Assembly (NCBI RefSeq): GCF_008298015.1
Contig: NZ_VTPX01000002.1
Span: 124,001 to 188,000 of the forward strand
Reading direction: 5' to 3'
Source of the DNA: Salinicola corii
GTDB lineage: Bacteria; Pseudomonadota; Gammaproteobacteria; Pseudomonadales; Halomonadaceae
DNA length: 64,000 bases
Made by a program: the position numbers and the translations under genes. The notes beneath the pieces are model-generated. The model had not been told where the DNA came from, did no database searches, and worked only from the letters and a program-made list of their open reading frames with translations. This document shows positions 53,744 through 62,305 of the stretch, piece after piece; position 1 is the stretch's first letter; each line of letters begins with the position of its first letter.

Positions 53744-54513
53744 GGAGTGCGTGGCCCTGTTGAGGCGGATTCGGCGGGTTCCTTGGCGGCGGCTGCCGAA
53801 CTCTCGAAGCTGGCGGGCCGCGGATCGGGGCCCCGGTCGAGCAGCGAGAGAATGCTGGCGGCCTGCCAGGCGGCGCCGAAGCCGTTGTCGATATTGACCA
53901 CGCTCATGCCAGTGGCGCACGCCGAGAGCATGCCGAGCAGGGCGGTGACGCCTTGCAGGCTGGCGCCGTAACCCACCGAGGTGGGTACCGCGATTACCGG
54001 ATTGCGCACCAGCCCGGTGACCACGCTGGGTAGCGCGCCTTCCATGCCGGCAATCACGATCAGCACGTCGGCCCGGGTCAGGGCTTCACGATGTGCCAGC
54101 AGGCGATCGATGCCGGCGACGCCGACGTCGTTGAGCCGGGCGACGTCGGCGCCCAGCCACTCGAGGGTACCCGCGGCTTCCTCGGCCACGGGCAGGTCCG
54201 AGGTGCCGGCGCAGATCACTGCCACGGTGCCGGGGAGACGCTTCGGCGAGGCACCCCACGAAAGCAAACGGCTGATCGGATCGTAGTGGCCGTGGGGATG
54301 ATCCTGAAGCACGCGTTCGGCACGCTCGGCATCGAGTCGGGTGACCAGCGCCCGCTGGTGACGATCGATCAGGCGGGCGACGATGGCGCTGATCTGATCG
54401 GCCTGCTTGCCCTCGCCGAACACGACTTCGGGGACGCCGTTGCGAGCTTCGCGAGCGTGATCGACGCGGGCGAATCCCAGGTCGGAAATGGGGCGGTCAG
54501 GGCGTTCGGTCAT
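53740..54513 (-). CDS. larB: Pyridinium-3,5-biscarboxylic acid mononucleotide synthase LarB
   Basis: A 257-residue LarB that carboxylates and hydrolyses nicotinic acid adenine dinucleotide, the first step of nickel-pincer cofactor synthesis. The N-terminal part (LGFARVDHAREARNGVPEVVFGEGKQADQI) is LarB-specific; the second half, VICAGTSDLPVAEEAAGTLEWLGADV and IVIAGMEGALPSVVTGL, resembles the PurE/AIR carboxylase fold. A Glu/Ala/Ser-rich tail ends the protein. It lies 22 bp after larE and overlaps larC. Confidence 0.94.
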   Translation of the reverse strand: MTERPDRPISDLGFARVDHAREARNGVPEVVFGEGKQADQISAIVARLIDRHQRALVTRLDAERAERVLQDHPHGHYDPISRLLSWGASPKRLPGTVAVICAGTSDLPVAEEAAGTLEWLGADVARLNDVGVAGIDRLLAHREALTRADVLIVIAGMEGALPSVVTGLVRNPVIAVPTSVGYGASLQGVTALLGMLSACATGMSVVNIDNGFGAAWQAASILSLLDRGPDPRPASFESSAAAAKEPAESASTGPRTP

Positions 54514-54535
54514 GCAATTTCCCGTCGAACTAAAT

Positions 54536-55444
54536 TCAAGGCAGCAGTCGATTCATGCTGCCGCTGCGGTAGCCGGCCAGATCCAGCGTCACCCAGGCGT
54601 ATCCCAGCGCCGTGAGTTCCGCGACCAGCCGGTCGTGATGTTCGAGCACCGTCGCCATGTCCTGGGGTTCGACTTCGATCCGCGCCAGTTCGCCATGATG
54701 GCGCACGCGGAGCTGGCCGATGTTCAGAGCTCTGACGCGGCGCTCGGCTTCGGCGATCCGCTCGAGTTTCTCCAGCGTGATGCGCTCGCCGTAGGCGACC
54801 CGCGATGACAGACACGCCAGCGAGGGCTTGTTCCAGGTCGGTAACCCCATGGCCTGGGAGAGTTCGCGGATCTCGGCCTTGTACAGGCCGACTTCATGCA
54901 GCGGACCACGCACGCCATACTCGCGGGCGGCCTGGGTGCCCGGGCGATGTTCGCCGTCGTCGTCGGCGATCAGGCCGAAGACGATATTATGGAATCCGGC
55001 GTCGACCATGATCGGCGCCAGATGGGTGAACAGGCCGGATTTGCAGTAGTAGCAGCGGTTGGCGTCGTTCTCGGCGTAGCCGGGAATGGCGATCTCCGAG
55101 GTCTCGATGACCCGGTGCGGCGCCTCCAGACGCCGGGCCAGTTCGCGGGCGGCATCGAGTTCCTCGAACGGATAGGATTCCGAGTCGGCGGTGACCGCCA
55201 GGACGCGTTCCCGGCCCAGCGTCTCCAGCGCGATGGCCAGCAGGAAGGTGCTGTCGACGCCACCGGAGAACGCCACCACCACGTCGCCCATCTCGCGAAG
55301 CACGTGACGCAGGCGTTCCAGCTTGGCCTCGAGTTCGGCGCCCTGGGTCACGTCGGCGGTCAGCGACACGCTGTGCGGGCGTGACGGCGCCGCCGCGTCC
55401 ACGCTCAAGGCGTCGATCCGTTCGCTTCGAGCCATCGAGGTCAT
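54536..55444 (-). CDS. larE: ATP-dependent sulfur transferase LarE
   Basis: A 302-residue PP-loop sulfur transferase that thiolates the carboxyl groups of the LarB product. The SGGVDST PP-loop is at residues 60-66, an adjacent Cys pair CYYC at 131-134, and a third Cys at 211 in SLACLSSR, the position of the sacrificial cysteine of the L. plantarum enzyme. The three-Cys pattern fits the class in which an iron-sulfur cluster carries the sulfur and the enzyme is not self-sacrificing. It lies 53 bp downstream of larA. Confidence 0.93.
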   Translation of the reverse strand: MTSMARSERIDALSVDAAAPSRPHSVSLTADVTQGAELEAKLERLRHVLREMGDVVVAFSGGVDSTFLLAIALETLGRERVLAVTADSESYPFEELDAARELARRLEAPHRVIETSEIAIPGYAENDANRCYYCKSGLFTHLAPIMVDAGFHNIVFGLIADDDGEHRPGTQAAREYGVRGPLHEVGLYKAEIRELSQAMGLPTWNKPSLACLSSRVAYGERITLEKLERIAEAERRVRALNIGQLRVRHHGELARIEVEPQDMATVLEHHDRLVAELTALGYAWVTLDLAGYRSGSMNRLLP

Positions 55445-55497
55445 TGGGTCCCTCCCGTCGTGTGTCCGTCGACCGGACGTTCAGTCATCGACACAGC

Positions 55498-56760
55498 TCA
55501 GTCATCAACATAGGGTACCGTCAGCGGTCCCAGCGGCATCACGGCAATCGACATTTCCTCGCCGTAACGTGCTTTCAATGCCTGCAGCGTTTCGGCGATG
55601 TCATGGACGGGCTCCAACAGCGCGGCGCGTGCCTGGGCGTCGCTCAGCGTCGAGTAGAGCATCACATCGGCCCAGCTCTGGATGACCGCCTGCTTCTGCA
55701 CCTGCCACTGATCGAGCATGGCGAACTCTGGATCCTCGATCATTTCGAGCAACGCCTGGGGAGAGTCCGCCATGGCCAGGATCTCGGCGAACTTGCCGTG
55801 ATCGGGAATGCCATCGGAACACTCGCAGGCCATCAGGATGGTGCCGCCGCGCTTGACGATCTTGTGCGCGGCACTCATTCCCTTGACCGCCTGATACAGA
55901 TTCTGATCCAGCGGGTAGCCGGAGTTGCCGGTGATCACGACATCGAAGCGCTGGCTGGCGCGTACCATGGCGTGTTCCAGCTCGTGTTCGCAACCCTGAC
56001 GGTGGGCTTCGGTGAGATCGCCGGCAAAGACCCGGGTGATCGCCTTGTCGCGATTCAACGTGACGTTGAGCATGAAATGGGGCGGGCACAGCGCGTTGAT
56101 CTCGCGGGTCATCGCCTGCAGCGGATTGTCGTTCATGTTGCCCCAGGTGGAACGCGGATCGCCGATCATGCGGGCGTTGTGAAACGTCATGATCGTCTCG
56201 AGACCCGCGATGCCCGGCATCACCCCCTTGGGCCCGCCGGAGAAGCCAGCGAAGAAATGGGGTTCGATGAAACCGGTGACGATACGAAAATCGGCTTCGA
56301 CCCAGCGCCGATTGAGCCAGGAAGGGCAGCCGAAGCTGTTGTCTCCCACGTTGACAAGCTCATCGTAGTTGTCGCAGTGGTTGTTGATGACCTCGATGTG
56401 ATCCACCACCCAGTCGCCTAGCATGCCGCGAAGCTCTTCGACCGTCTGGTCGCGGTGGGTACCGGTGCCGTTGATGATGACGAAGTTTTCACGCGGCACG
56501 TGATCGAGCGTTTCGATCAGCAGCGGTACCAGTAGATGATTGGGCGTCGGGCGGGTGATGTCGCTGATGACGATGGCGACGCGATCGCTGGCCTTGACCA
56601 TCTCCTTGAGCGGCGGGGTACCGATCGGCGAAGAGAGTGCTTCGCGAACGCCGGCTTCGGGATTCTCCATCGCATGCTGCGTCGTCGGTTCGACGACGAA
56701 AGTGTCGTCTGGCAGGTCGAGTGCCAGCTCACCCTTGCCGTAGAGCAGAGAGATTTTCAT
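55498..56760 (-). CDS. larA: LarA-family nickel-dependent hydroxyacid racemase/epimerase
   Basis: A 420-residue LarA-type enzyme. All nickel-pincer cofactor contacts are kept at the positions expected from the L. plantarum lactate racemase: His102, His168, Lys178 and His194 (H108, H174, K184 and H200 there), Arg70 in DITRPTP, and Tyr289-Gln290 with Lys293 in the substrate pocket. LarA racemises by hydride transfer at the alpha carbon of 2-hydroxy acids. A wide superfamily acts on lactate, malate and sugar acids; the neighbouring tetronate genes suggest a C2 epimerase of a four-carbon acid rather than lactate racemase. Confidence 0.87.
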   Translation of the reverse strand: MKISLLYGKGELALDLPDDTFVVEPTTQHAMENPEAGVREALSSPIGTPPLKEMVKASDRVAIVISDITRPTPNHLLVPLLIETLDHVPRENFVIINGTGTHRDQTVEELRGMLGDWVVDHIEVINNHCDNYDELVNVGDNSFGCPSWLNRRWVEADFRIVTGFIEPHFFAGFSGGPKGVMPGIAGLETIMTFHNARMIGDPRSTWGNMNDNPLQAMTREINALCPPHFMLNVTLNRDKAITRVFAGDLTEAHRQGCEHELEHAMVRASQRFDVVITGNSGYPLDQNLYQAVKGMSAAHKIVKRGGTILMACECSDGIPDHGKFAEILAMADSPQALLEMIEDPEFAMLDQWQVQKQAVIQSWADVMLYSTLSDAQARAALLEPVHDIAETLQALKARYGEEMSIAVMPLGPLTVPYVDD

Positions 56761-56774
56761 GAAGGCTCCAGGAT

Positions 56775-56794
56775 GGCGGCGCTTGCGCGCCGCC
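56775..56794 (-). promoter_or_regulatory. Hairpin before larA
   Basis: A perfect 8-bp GC-rich stem (GGCGGCGC with GCGCCGCC) and a TTGC loop lies between kdgT and larA, just upstream of the larA ribosome site. It lacks a T-run, so it may mark RNA processing or stabilise the downstream message. Confidence 0.45.
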
Positions 56795-56842
56795 GGATGA
56801 TGTCATTCGTCTCAGCATGCCACGATACGGCAGCGGCGTCGC

Positions 56843-57967
56843 TCAACCGTCGCGGGCGACACCGAGATCCTCGTCGACACGGGATTGCGGCTCGTCCTCA
56901 AGGGTGCCTTCGATGCCACGTCTCTTCTGCCAGCGATCTACCAGCATCACGGCGATCGGCCCCAGGATGGCGGTCGTCAGCGTGGCGATCGATATCTGCG
57001 ACGTGGCGATGTTGACCAGGTCGTGATAACTCTGCGCTTCGGCGGCGCTCATCATGCCCGAGTTGGCAGCCACGGCGGCTGCGGCGGCGATGGCGGCCGG
57101 CGTTCCGGCTGCGTTACCCGCCGTGGTGGCTTCGGAGACCGGGGCGATGACGCTGGGTTCGCGGAACAGTCTGAAGATCAGAATACCGACGCCGCCGGTG
57201 AGTACGGTAGTCATGACGCCCAGCAGCAGGCCGGCACCCACGACCTCAGGATTGAAGAAGGCCGCCAGATTCATGTTCGCGCCCAGGGCAAAGGCGAAGA
57301 AGGGCACCGGCAGGATCTCGCCGGGTTTGAGGAAGGCGCGAATGTCGTGATCGAGATTGCCCAGTAGCATGCCTAGCGCGATCGGCAGCAGCACGGCGAT
57401 AAAGGCGATGACCGGGAACTGGGAGCCCAGCAGACCCAGGGACATCAGGGTGAAGAACGGGCCATCGTTGAGTGACAGGATTGCCACCGCGCCGGTGTCG
57501 GAGCGATTGCCGTACTGGCTGGTAAGGGCCGCATACATGCCGCCGTTGCCGTTGGTCATGGCGGCGATGATCGCCACCGTCGAAAGACCCAGCAGGCCGT
57601 CGATCGGATCGAACATCAGCCCCAGGCCCACACCCACGGCCAGACCGGTCAGATATTTTGCGGTGACCAGTAGGGCGCCTTTCTTGAGCGCCTTGCCTCC
57701 TACGCGCAGGTTCATCTGGCTACCGGAGCAGAACAGGAACAGCGCGATCAGTACCAGCGCGCCGTCCTTGAACAGTTCCTGGGAAAAACCGCCGATACGC
57801 AGGAATTCGTACTGGCCGCTGTCGGTCTGTCCCGCGCCGAGCCACTGCAGGATCGCGGTGACCCAGGGCAGATGGAGCTGGTCGATGGTATTGAGCGCGG
57901 CACCGAAGATGAGGGGAACCACCATCAGACCTCCGGGGACCTTCTGGATCGTAGCGAGCAGTTTCAT
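56843..57967 (-). CDS. kdgT: 2-keto-3-deoxygluconate permease family transporter
   Basis: A 374-residue membrane protein with about 10 hydrophobic helices. KdgT features include QKVPGGLMVVPLIFGA at the start, NGGMYAAL and SLNDGPFFTL near 145-175, and a TAGNAAGTPAAIAAAAA segment near 290. Known KdgT carries 2-keto-3-deoxygluconate with protons; here its place before larA points to uptake of a sugar acid such as a tetronate. GGGAG precedes the ATG. It is the first gene of the minus-strand lar operon and carries its own copy of the palindromic operator. Confidence 0.88.
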   Translation of the reverse strand: MKLLATIQKVPGGLMVVPLIFGAALNTIDQLHLPWVTAILQWLGAGQTDSGQYEFLRIGGFSQELFKDGALVLIALFLFCSGSQMNLRVGGKALKKGALLVTAKYLTGLAVGVGLGLMFDPIDGLLGLSTVAIIAAMTNGNGGMYAALTSQYGNRSDTGAVAILSLNDGPFFTLMSLGLLGSQFPVIAFIAVLLPIALGMLLGNLDHDIRAFLKPGEILPVPFFAFALGANMNLAAFFNPEVVGAGLLLGVMTTVLTGGVGILIFRLFREPSVIAPVSEATTAGNAAGTPAAIAAAAAVAANSGMMSAAEAQSYHDLVNIATSQISIATLTTAILGPIAVMLVDRWQKRRGIEGTLEDEPQSRVDEDLGVARDG

Positions 57968-58033
57968 GGGGTTGACTCCCGTGCGCCATTAATGGCGAGT
58001 GGTTCACTGGTTTTCAGTGATCGGAACGCTTGC

Positions 58034-58063
58034 TAATTTGATCGGATCGATCATTTATGGCAA
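58034..58063 (-). promoter_or_regulatory. Promoter/operator of the kdgT-lar operon, shared palindrome
   Basis: A 30-nt block 25/30 identical to the one before the kinase-PdxA2 gene. Its core, TGATCGGATCGATCA (58039-58053), is the same palindrome with one mismatch, again preceded by TTGCCA on the minus strand. It lies about 70 bp before the kdgT start. Confidence 0.7.
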
Positions 58064-58172
58064 TTCAACTAAAGATGTAGGGGGCGGGTCGCACGCCTTT
58101 GATCGCCGCAGTCAAAGTACGGCACCGTGGCCCGTGGCCGAGTCGTTTCCTCGGCCGCGCGACCTGAGTACC

Positions 58173-60092
58173 ATGCCGCTCATGCCCAGACTCTCCTCGA
58201 CAAATGCCGTCCCTCGACTCCGCCCCTATCAGCGTCAGGCCGTCGATAACGTCATCGCGCATTTCCGTGGTAGTGACGATCCGGCCGTGGTCGTGTTGCC
58301 AACCGGTAGCGGCAAGTCCTTGGTCATCGCCGAACTGGCCCGGCGCGCCCGCGGCCGGGTGCTGGTGCTGGCCCATGTGCGTGAACTGGTCGAGCAGAAT
58401 CACGCCAAGTACCTGGCCTACGGCCTCGAAGCGGACATCTTCAGCGCCGGGCTGGGGCGCAAGGAGAGCGGGCGCCAGGTGGTGTTCGGTTCGGTGCAGT
58501 CGGTGGTCAACGGGCTGGACGATTTCGCCACCGGCGAGTTCACGCTGCTGGTGATCGACGAGTGCCATCGCCTATCGATGTCAAAAGAGGCGCTGGCGCG
58601 CGGAGCCGGCAAGGCCGACGACGATCGTCTGCGCAGCGCTTCCACCTACGAGAAGGTGATTGCGCGATTGCGCGCGGCACGGCCCAATCTCAAGGTGCTT
58701 GGGCTGACCGCCACGCCCTACCGGCTCGGCGAGGGCTTTCTCTACCACCGCCACTATCACGGTATGGTCAAGGGGCCGGAAGACGCCTTCTTCCGCGACT
58801 GCGTGTTCGAGCAGCCGCTGCGGGTCATGGTGCGTCAGGGGTATCTCGCCGAGCCCAAGCGGGTCGATGGCGCCCTGGCGTTCTACGACTTCTCCCGGTT
58901 GATGCCGCAGCGCAACGGCCAGTTCGCCGAGCGCGATCTGAACGGCGTGGTTCGAGGCAACCGCGCCACGCCGCGAATCGTTGATGACGTGATCGCACGT
59001 GCCCGGGACCGGGAGGGCGTGATGATCTTCGCCGCCACCGTCGCCCACGCCGAGGAAGTGCTGGGGCAGTTGCCGCCGGGGGAGAGCGCGCTGGTGACCG
59101 GCGCGACGCCGGGGGGGGAACGGGAGCGCCTGATCGCCGCGTTCAAGGCCCGCGAGCTCAAGTACCTGGTCAACGTGGCGGTATTGACGACCGGTTTCGA
59201 TGCGCCGCACGTGGATGTGATCGCCATTCTGCGTCCGACCGAATCGGTGGGGCTCTATCAACAGATCGTCGGCCGTGGCCTGCGGCTCTCGCCGGGCAAG
59301 ACCGACTGCCTGATCCTCGACTACGCCGGCAATCCGTGGGAGCTCTACGCGCCGGAGATTGCCCAGGCGCGCCCGGACGGCGAGAGCGAACCGGTGCAGG
59401 TCGAATGCCCCGAATGCGGCTTCGCCAATACCTTCTGGGGTAAGCGAGACGGCGACTTCGTGATCGAACATCACGGCCGGCGCTGTCAGGGGCTCGTTTA
59501 TCGCGCCCAAGACCGCGCGAACAGCGGAAATGCAAACCCAAAGGATATTGCCGAGGTCAGCGCAGCGTCGGGCACTCTGGAGAGTCGACGCCAGTGCACC
59601 TTTCGCTTCCGCTTCAAGGTGTGCGAGCAGTGCGGCGGCGAGAACGATATCGCCGCGCGTGCCTGCGGGCACTGCGGCGAGCGCTTGGTCGACCCCGACG
59701 ACAAGCTGCGCGATGCGCTCAAGCTGCGTCACGCCAAGGTGCTGCGGGTGAGTGGCATGCAGCTCGAGGCGACCACCAACGGGCGCGGCGTACCGCGGCT
59801 CAAGGTGACCTACCACGACGAGGATGGCGAGACGCTGGACGAGTGGTTCGGGCTCGACACGCCGGCGCAGCAGCATGTGTTCGCGCGCGTCTTTCTACGC
59901 CAGCATCTGCGCGCACCGGGCAGTGGCTGGCGGCCCGGCTCGGCCGAGCAGGCGGCTGCCGAAGCGGAGCGCCTGCGAGCGCCGGATTTCGTCATCGGCC
60001 GCAAGACCGGACGCCACTGGCGGGTCGACGAGAAGCTGTTCGACTATGTCGGGCGTTATCGCACGGCGGACACGGCTGGTGCCGAGGGGTAG
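58173..60092 (+). CDS. radD: RadD-type DEAD/DEAH-box helicase (YejH)
   Basis: A 639-residue superfamily 2 helicase. Walker A is LPTGSGKS near residue 42-49, the DEAH-box is DECHR near 130, and helicase motif VI ([16 protein letters not shown]) lies near 362. The C-terminal part has zinc-type Cys pairs CPECGF near 405 and CEQCGG/CGHCGE near 485, as in RadD. RadD stimulates RecA-mediated branch migration and aids repair of double-strand breaks. The ATG at 58173 is favoured by homology; no good ribosome site is visible. It is divergent from the kdgT operon. Confidence 0.9.
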   Translation: MPLMPRLSSTNAVPRLRPYQRQAVDNVIAHFRGSDDPAVVVLPTGSGKSLVIAELARRARGRVLVLAHVRELVEQNHAKYLAYGLEADIFSAGLGRKESGRQVVFGSVQSVVNGLDDFATGEFTLLVIDECHRLSMSKEALARGAGKADDDRLRSASTYEKVIARLRAARPNLKVLGLTATPYRLGEGFLYHRHYHGMVKGPEDAFFRDCVFEQPLRVMVRQGYLAEPKRVDGALAFYDFSRLMPQRNGQFAERDLNGVVRGNRATPRIVDDVIARARDREGVMIFAATVAHAEEVLGQLPPGESALVTGATPGGERERLIAAFKARELKYLVNVAVLTTGFDAPHVDVIAILRPTESVGLYQQIVGRGLRLSPGKTDCLILDYAGNPWELYAPEIAQARPDGESEPVQVECPECGFANTFWGKRDGDFVIEHHGRRCQGLVYRAQDRANSGNANPKDIAEVSAASGTLESRRQCTFRFRFKVCEQCGGENDIAARACGHCGERLVDPDDKLRDALKLRHAKVLRVSGMQLEATTNGRGVPRLKVTYHDEDGETLDEWFGLDTPAQQHVFARVFLRQHLRAPGSGWRPGSAEQAAAEAERLRAPDFVIGRKTGRHWRVDEKLFDYVGRYRTADTAGAEG

Positions 60093-60117
60093 AATCGTTT
60101 TCTTGCTAATAAAAGCA

Positions 60118-60146
60118 TTGGGCCAAGCGCGCCCTTTGACTAGAAT
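60118..60146 (+). promoter_or_regulatory. Candidate promoter of the pqq operon
   Basis: TTGGGC and TAGAAT with a 17-bp spacer lie about 55 bp before pqqA, downstream of the radD stop. It is the best sigma-70-like match in the spacer. Confidence 0.45.
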
Positions 60147-60199
60147 GAAGTGCCGCTCGTTCGAGCGCTCACCCCAAACCGAAGATCAAGGAGCTCCCC

Positions 60200-60277
60200 A
60201 TGAGCTGGACGACCCCCGAAGTGAAGGAAATCTGCGTCGGCATGGAAATCAACGACTACATGCCCGCTGAATTTTGA
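60200..60277 (+). CDS. pqqA: PQQ precursor peptide PqqA
   Basis: A 25-residue peptide, too short for most gene callers. The precursor's Glu and Tyr are at residues 16 and 20 (MEINDY), with the required three residues between, which become the PQQ skeleton after PqqE joins them. AAGGAG lies six bases before the ATG. The sequence MSWTTPEVKEICVGMEIND shows the family pattern W-T-x-P. Its stop overlaps the TTG start of pqqB. Confidence 0.9.
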   Translation: MSWTTPEVKEICVGMEINDYMPAEF

Positions 60278-61209
60278 GCCAACAGCAAGACACGCGCGGC
60301 GGCGCTGCCCTGCAGCTGCGCGTACTGGGGGCGGCCGCCGGTGGCGGTTCGCCTCAGTGGAACTGCCGCTGCGACGTGTGCCGCCTGGTCTGGGAAGGCG
60401 ACCAGCGCGTCACGCCACGGACCCAATCCTCGATTGCCGTCAGTGTCGACGGCGAAAACTGGGCGCTGATCAACTGCGCGCCCGATATTCTCAAACAGAT
60501 TCAACAGACGCCTGCACTGCATCCGCGCGAGGGTCGTCGGCACACGCCGATCGCCAGCGTGCTGCTGACCAATGCCGACGTCGATCATATCGGCGGGCTG
60601 CTCAATCTCCGTGAGAGCTCGCCGTTCCGGCTGCTGGCGACGCCGATGATTCAGGATGTACTGCGCGGCAGTCCGATCTTCGAGGTGCTGAACCCCGACT
60701 ATGTCAGCCGCGAATCGATCGCCCTGGATCAGCCCTTTGCGCTGCTCGAGGGCCTGCAAGCCCGGCTGTTCGCGGTGCCGGGCAAGACCGCGCTCTATCT
60801 CGAGGGCGACCGGGTCGAGATCGGCGTCGAAGGCGAGAGCACCGTGGGCGTCGAGCTGATCGGCAATGACAAGCGTGCGTTCTACATTCCCGGCTGTGCG
60901 GCGATGACCCCGGCACTCGCCGCGCGCCTCGACGGTGCCGACCTGCTGCTGTTCGACGGCACCTTGTGGCGCGACGATGAAATGGTGCGTGCGGGCGTCG
61001 GCCACAAGACCGGCCAACGCATGGGTCACATGTCGATGTCCGGGGACGACGGCAGCATCGCGTCATTGGCCGAGCTCTCGCTGGGCCAGCGCGTCTTCGT
61101 TCACATCAACAACACCAACCCGGTGTTGATCGCCGACTCCACCGAGCGCCAGGCTGCCGAACGCGCCGGCTGGCAGATCGCCTTTGACGGCATGGAGCTC
61201 TCTTGCTGA
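60274..61209 (+). CDS. pqqB: PQQ biosynthesis protein PqqB
   Basis: A 311-residue metallo-beta-lactamase-fold protein: LRVLGAAAGGGSPQWNCRCDVCRLVWEGD opens the domain and LTNADVDHIGGLLNL carries the metal-binding D-x-D-H. PqqB hydroxylates a peptide-derived tyrosine intermediate. The TTG at 60274 overlaps the pqqA stop codon by two bases, giving translational coupling; no separate ribosome site is seen. Its own stop overlaps the start of pqqC. Confidence 0.92.
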   Translation: MSQQQDTRGGAALQLRVLGAAAGGGSPQWNCRCDVCRLVWEGDQRVTPRTQSSIAVSVDGENWALINCAPDILKQIQQTPALHPREGRRHTPIASVLLTNADVDHIGGLLNLRESSPFRLLATPMIQDVLRGSPIFEVLNPDYVSRESIALDQPFALLEGLQARLFAVPGKTALYLEGDRVEIGVEGESTVGVELIGNDKRAFYIPGCAAMTPALAARLDGADLLLFDGTLWRDDEMVRAGVGHKTGQRMGHMSMSGDDGSIASLAELSLGQRVFVHINNTNPVLIADSTERQAAERAGWQIAFDGMELSC

Positions 61210-62000
61210 ATTTCGAAAATCATCCCGATCTCGTTGAACCGTTGAGCGTCGAGGCGCTGGAGGCGCGTCTGCGCGAAGTCGGCGAGACGCGCTATCACCA
61301 TCGTCATCCGTTCCAGCTGATGTTGCAGAACGGCGAACTGGATAAGCGCCAGGTCCAGGCCTGGGCGCTCAATCGCTACTACTACCAGGCGATGATACCG
61401 ATCAAGGACGCCTCGCTGATGGCGAGGCTCGACGATCCCGAACTGCGCCGCACCTGGCGCTCGCGGCTGGTCGACCATGACGGTGAAGCGCCGGGCGAGG
61501 GTGGCATCGAGCGCTGGCTGAAGCTGACCGACGGACTCGGCCTGTCGCGGGAGCTGGTCGTCTCGACCCGCGGCATCCTCCCGGCGACGCGCTTTGCCGT
61601 GGAGGCCTATACCCACTTCGTGCGCGACCGGACGCTGCTGGAGGCGATCGCCTCATCGCTGACCGAGCTGTTCTCGCCGATGGTGATCGGCCAGCGCGTG
61701 CGCGGCATGCTCGAACACTACGATTTCGTCTCCCGCGAGACGCTCTCCTACTTCGAGCCGCGGCTGACCCAGGCGCCGCGGGATGCCGAGATGGCGCTCG
61801 ACTACGTCAAGCGCCACGCCAAGCGCGCCGACCAGCAGCAGGCGGTGATCGACGCACTGCGCTTCAAGTGCAGCGTGCTCTGGGCGATGCTCGATGCGCT
61901 CTCGCACGCCTATGTGTCTTCTGGCCAGGTGCCGCCCGGCGCCTGGGGCAGTGGCGTCGAGGGGGATGGCCTGGGTGGCGAAGGGAGGCTTGCCCGATGA
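61203..62000 (+). CDS. pqqC: Pyrroloquinoline-quinone synthase PqqC
   Basis: A 265-residue helical enzyme that performs the final ring closure and eight-electron oxidation to PQQ without metal. [41 protein letters not shown] near residue 30-70 and [17 protein letters not shown] near 97 are family signatures. It begins with TTG, overlapping the pqqB stop, and its stop overlaps the ATG of pqqD. A short Gly-rich tail follows the conserved core. Confidence 0.93.
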   Translation: MLNFENHPDLVEPLSVEALEARLREVGETRYHHRHPFQLMLQNGELDKRQVQAWALNRYYYQAMIPIKDASLMARLDDPELRRTWRSRLVDHDGEAPGEGGIERWLKLTDGLGLSRELVVSTRGILPATRFAVEAYTHFVRDRTLLEAIASSLTELFSPMVIGQRVRGMLEHYDFVSRETLSYFEPRLTQAPRDAEMALDYVKRHAKRADQQQAVIDALRFKCSVLWAMLDALSHAYVSSGQVPPGAWGSGVEGDGLGGEGRLAR

Positions 62001-62305
62001 GTGCCGATATCGACGCTGGTGGTGTGCCCGAACTCCAGGAGTCCGACGTGGTGAAGATCCCACGCGGCGTGCGCCTGCGCGAGGACAAGGCCCGCGGTGG
62101 CTGGGTGCTGCTGGCGCCGGAGCGGGTGTTTCAGCTCGATCCCATTGCCCAGCAGGTACTGATGCGCGTCGACGGCGAGCGCGATATCGCCGCCATCGTC
62201 GACGATCTGGCGCAGGCTTTTGCTGCACCGCGGGATCGCATTCTTGCCGATGTGCGTGCCATGCTCGCCGACCTGATCACCAAGAACGTTCTGGAAGTGA
62301 CATGA
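61997..62305 (+). CDS. pqqD: PQQ peptide chaperone PqqD
   Basis: A 102-residue RiPP recognition element protein that binds PqqA and presents it to Pqq[56 protein letters not shown] is the typical PqqD winged-helix-like fold. It is a separate gene, not fused to PqqC or PqqE as in some species. ATGA overlaps couple it to both neighbours. Confidence 0.93.
   Translation: MSADIDAGGVPELQESDVVKIPRGVRLREDKARGGWVLLAPERVFQLDPIAQQVLMRVDGERDIAAIVDDLAQAFAAPRDRILADVRAMLADLITKNVLEVT

Noticed and set aside
55498-56760. Direct annotation as lactate racemase
   Set aside because: Cofactor ligands are conserved, but LarA homologues act on many hydroxy acids and there is no lactate permease or lactate dehydrogenase here.
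60274-60300. Separate ribosome site for pqqB
   Set aside because: None seen; the TTG overlapping the pqqA stop is supported by the same TTG-overlap at pqqC, so coupling is preferred.
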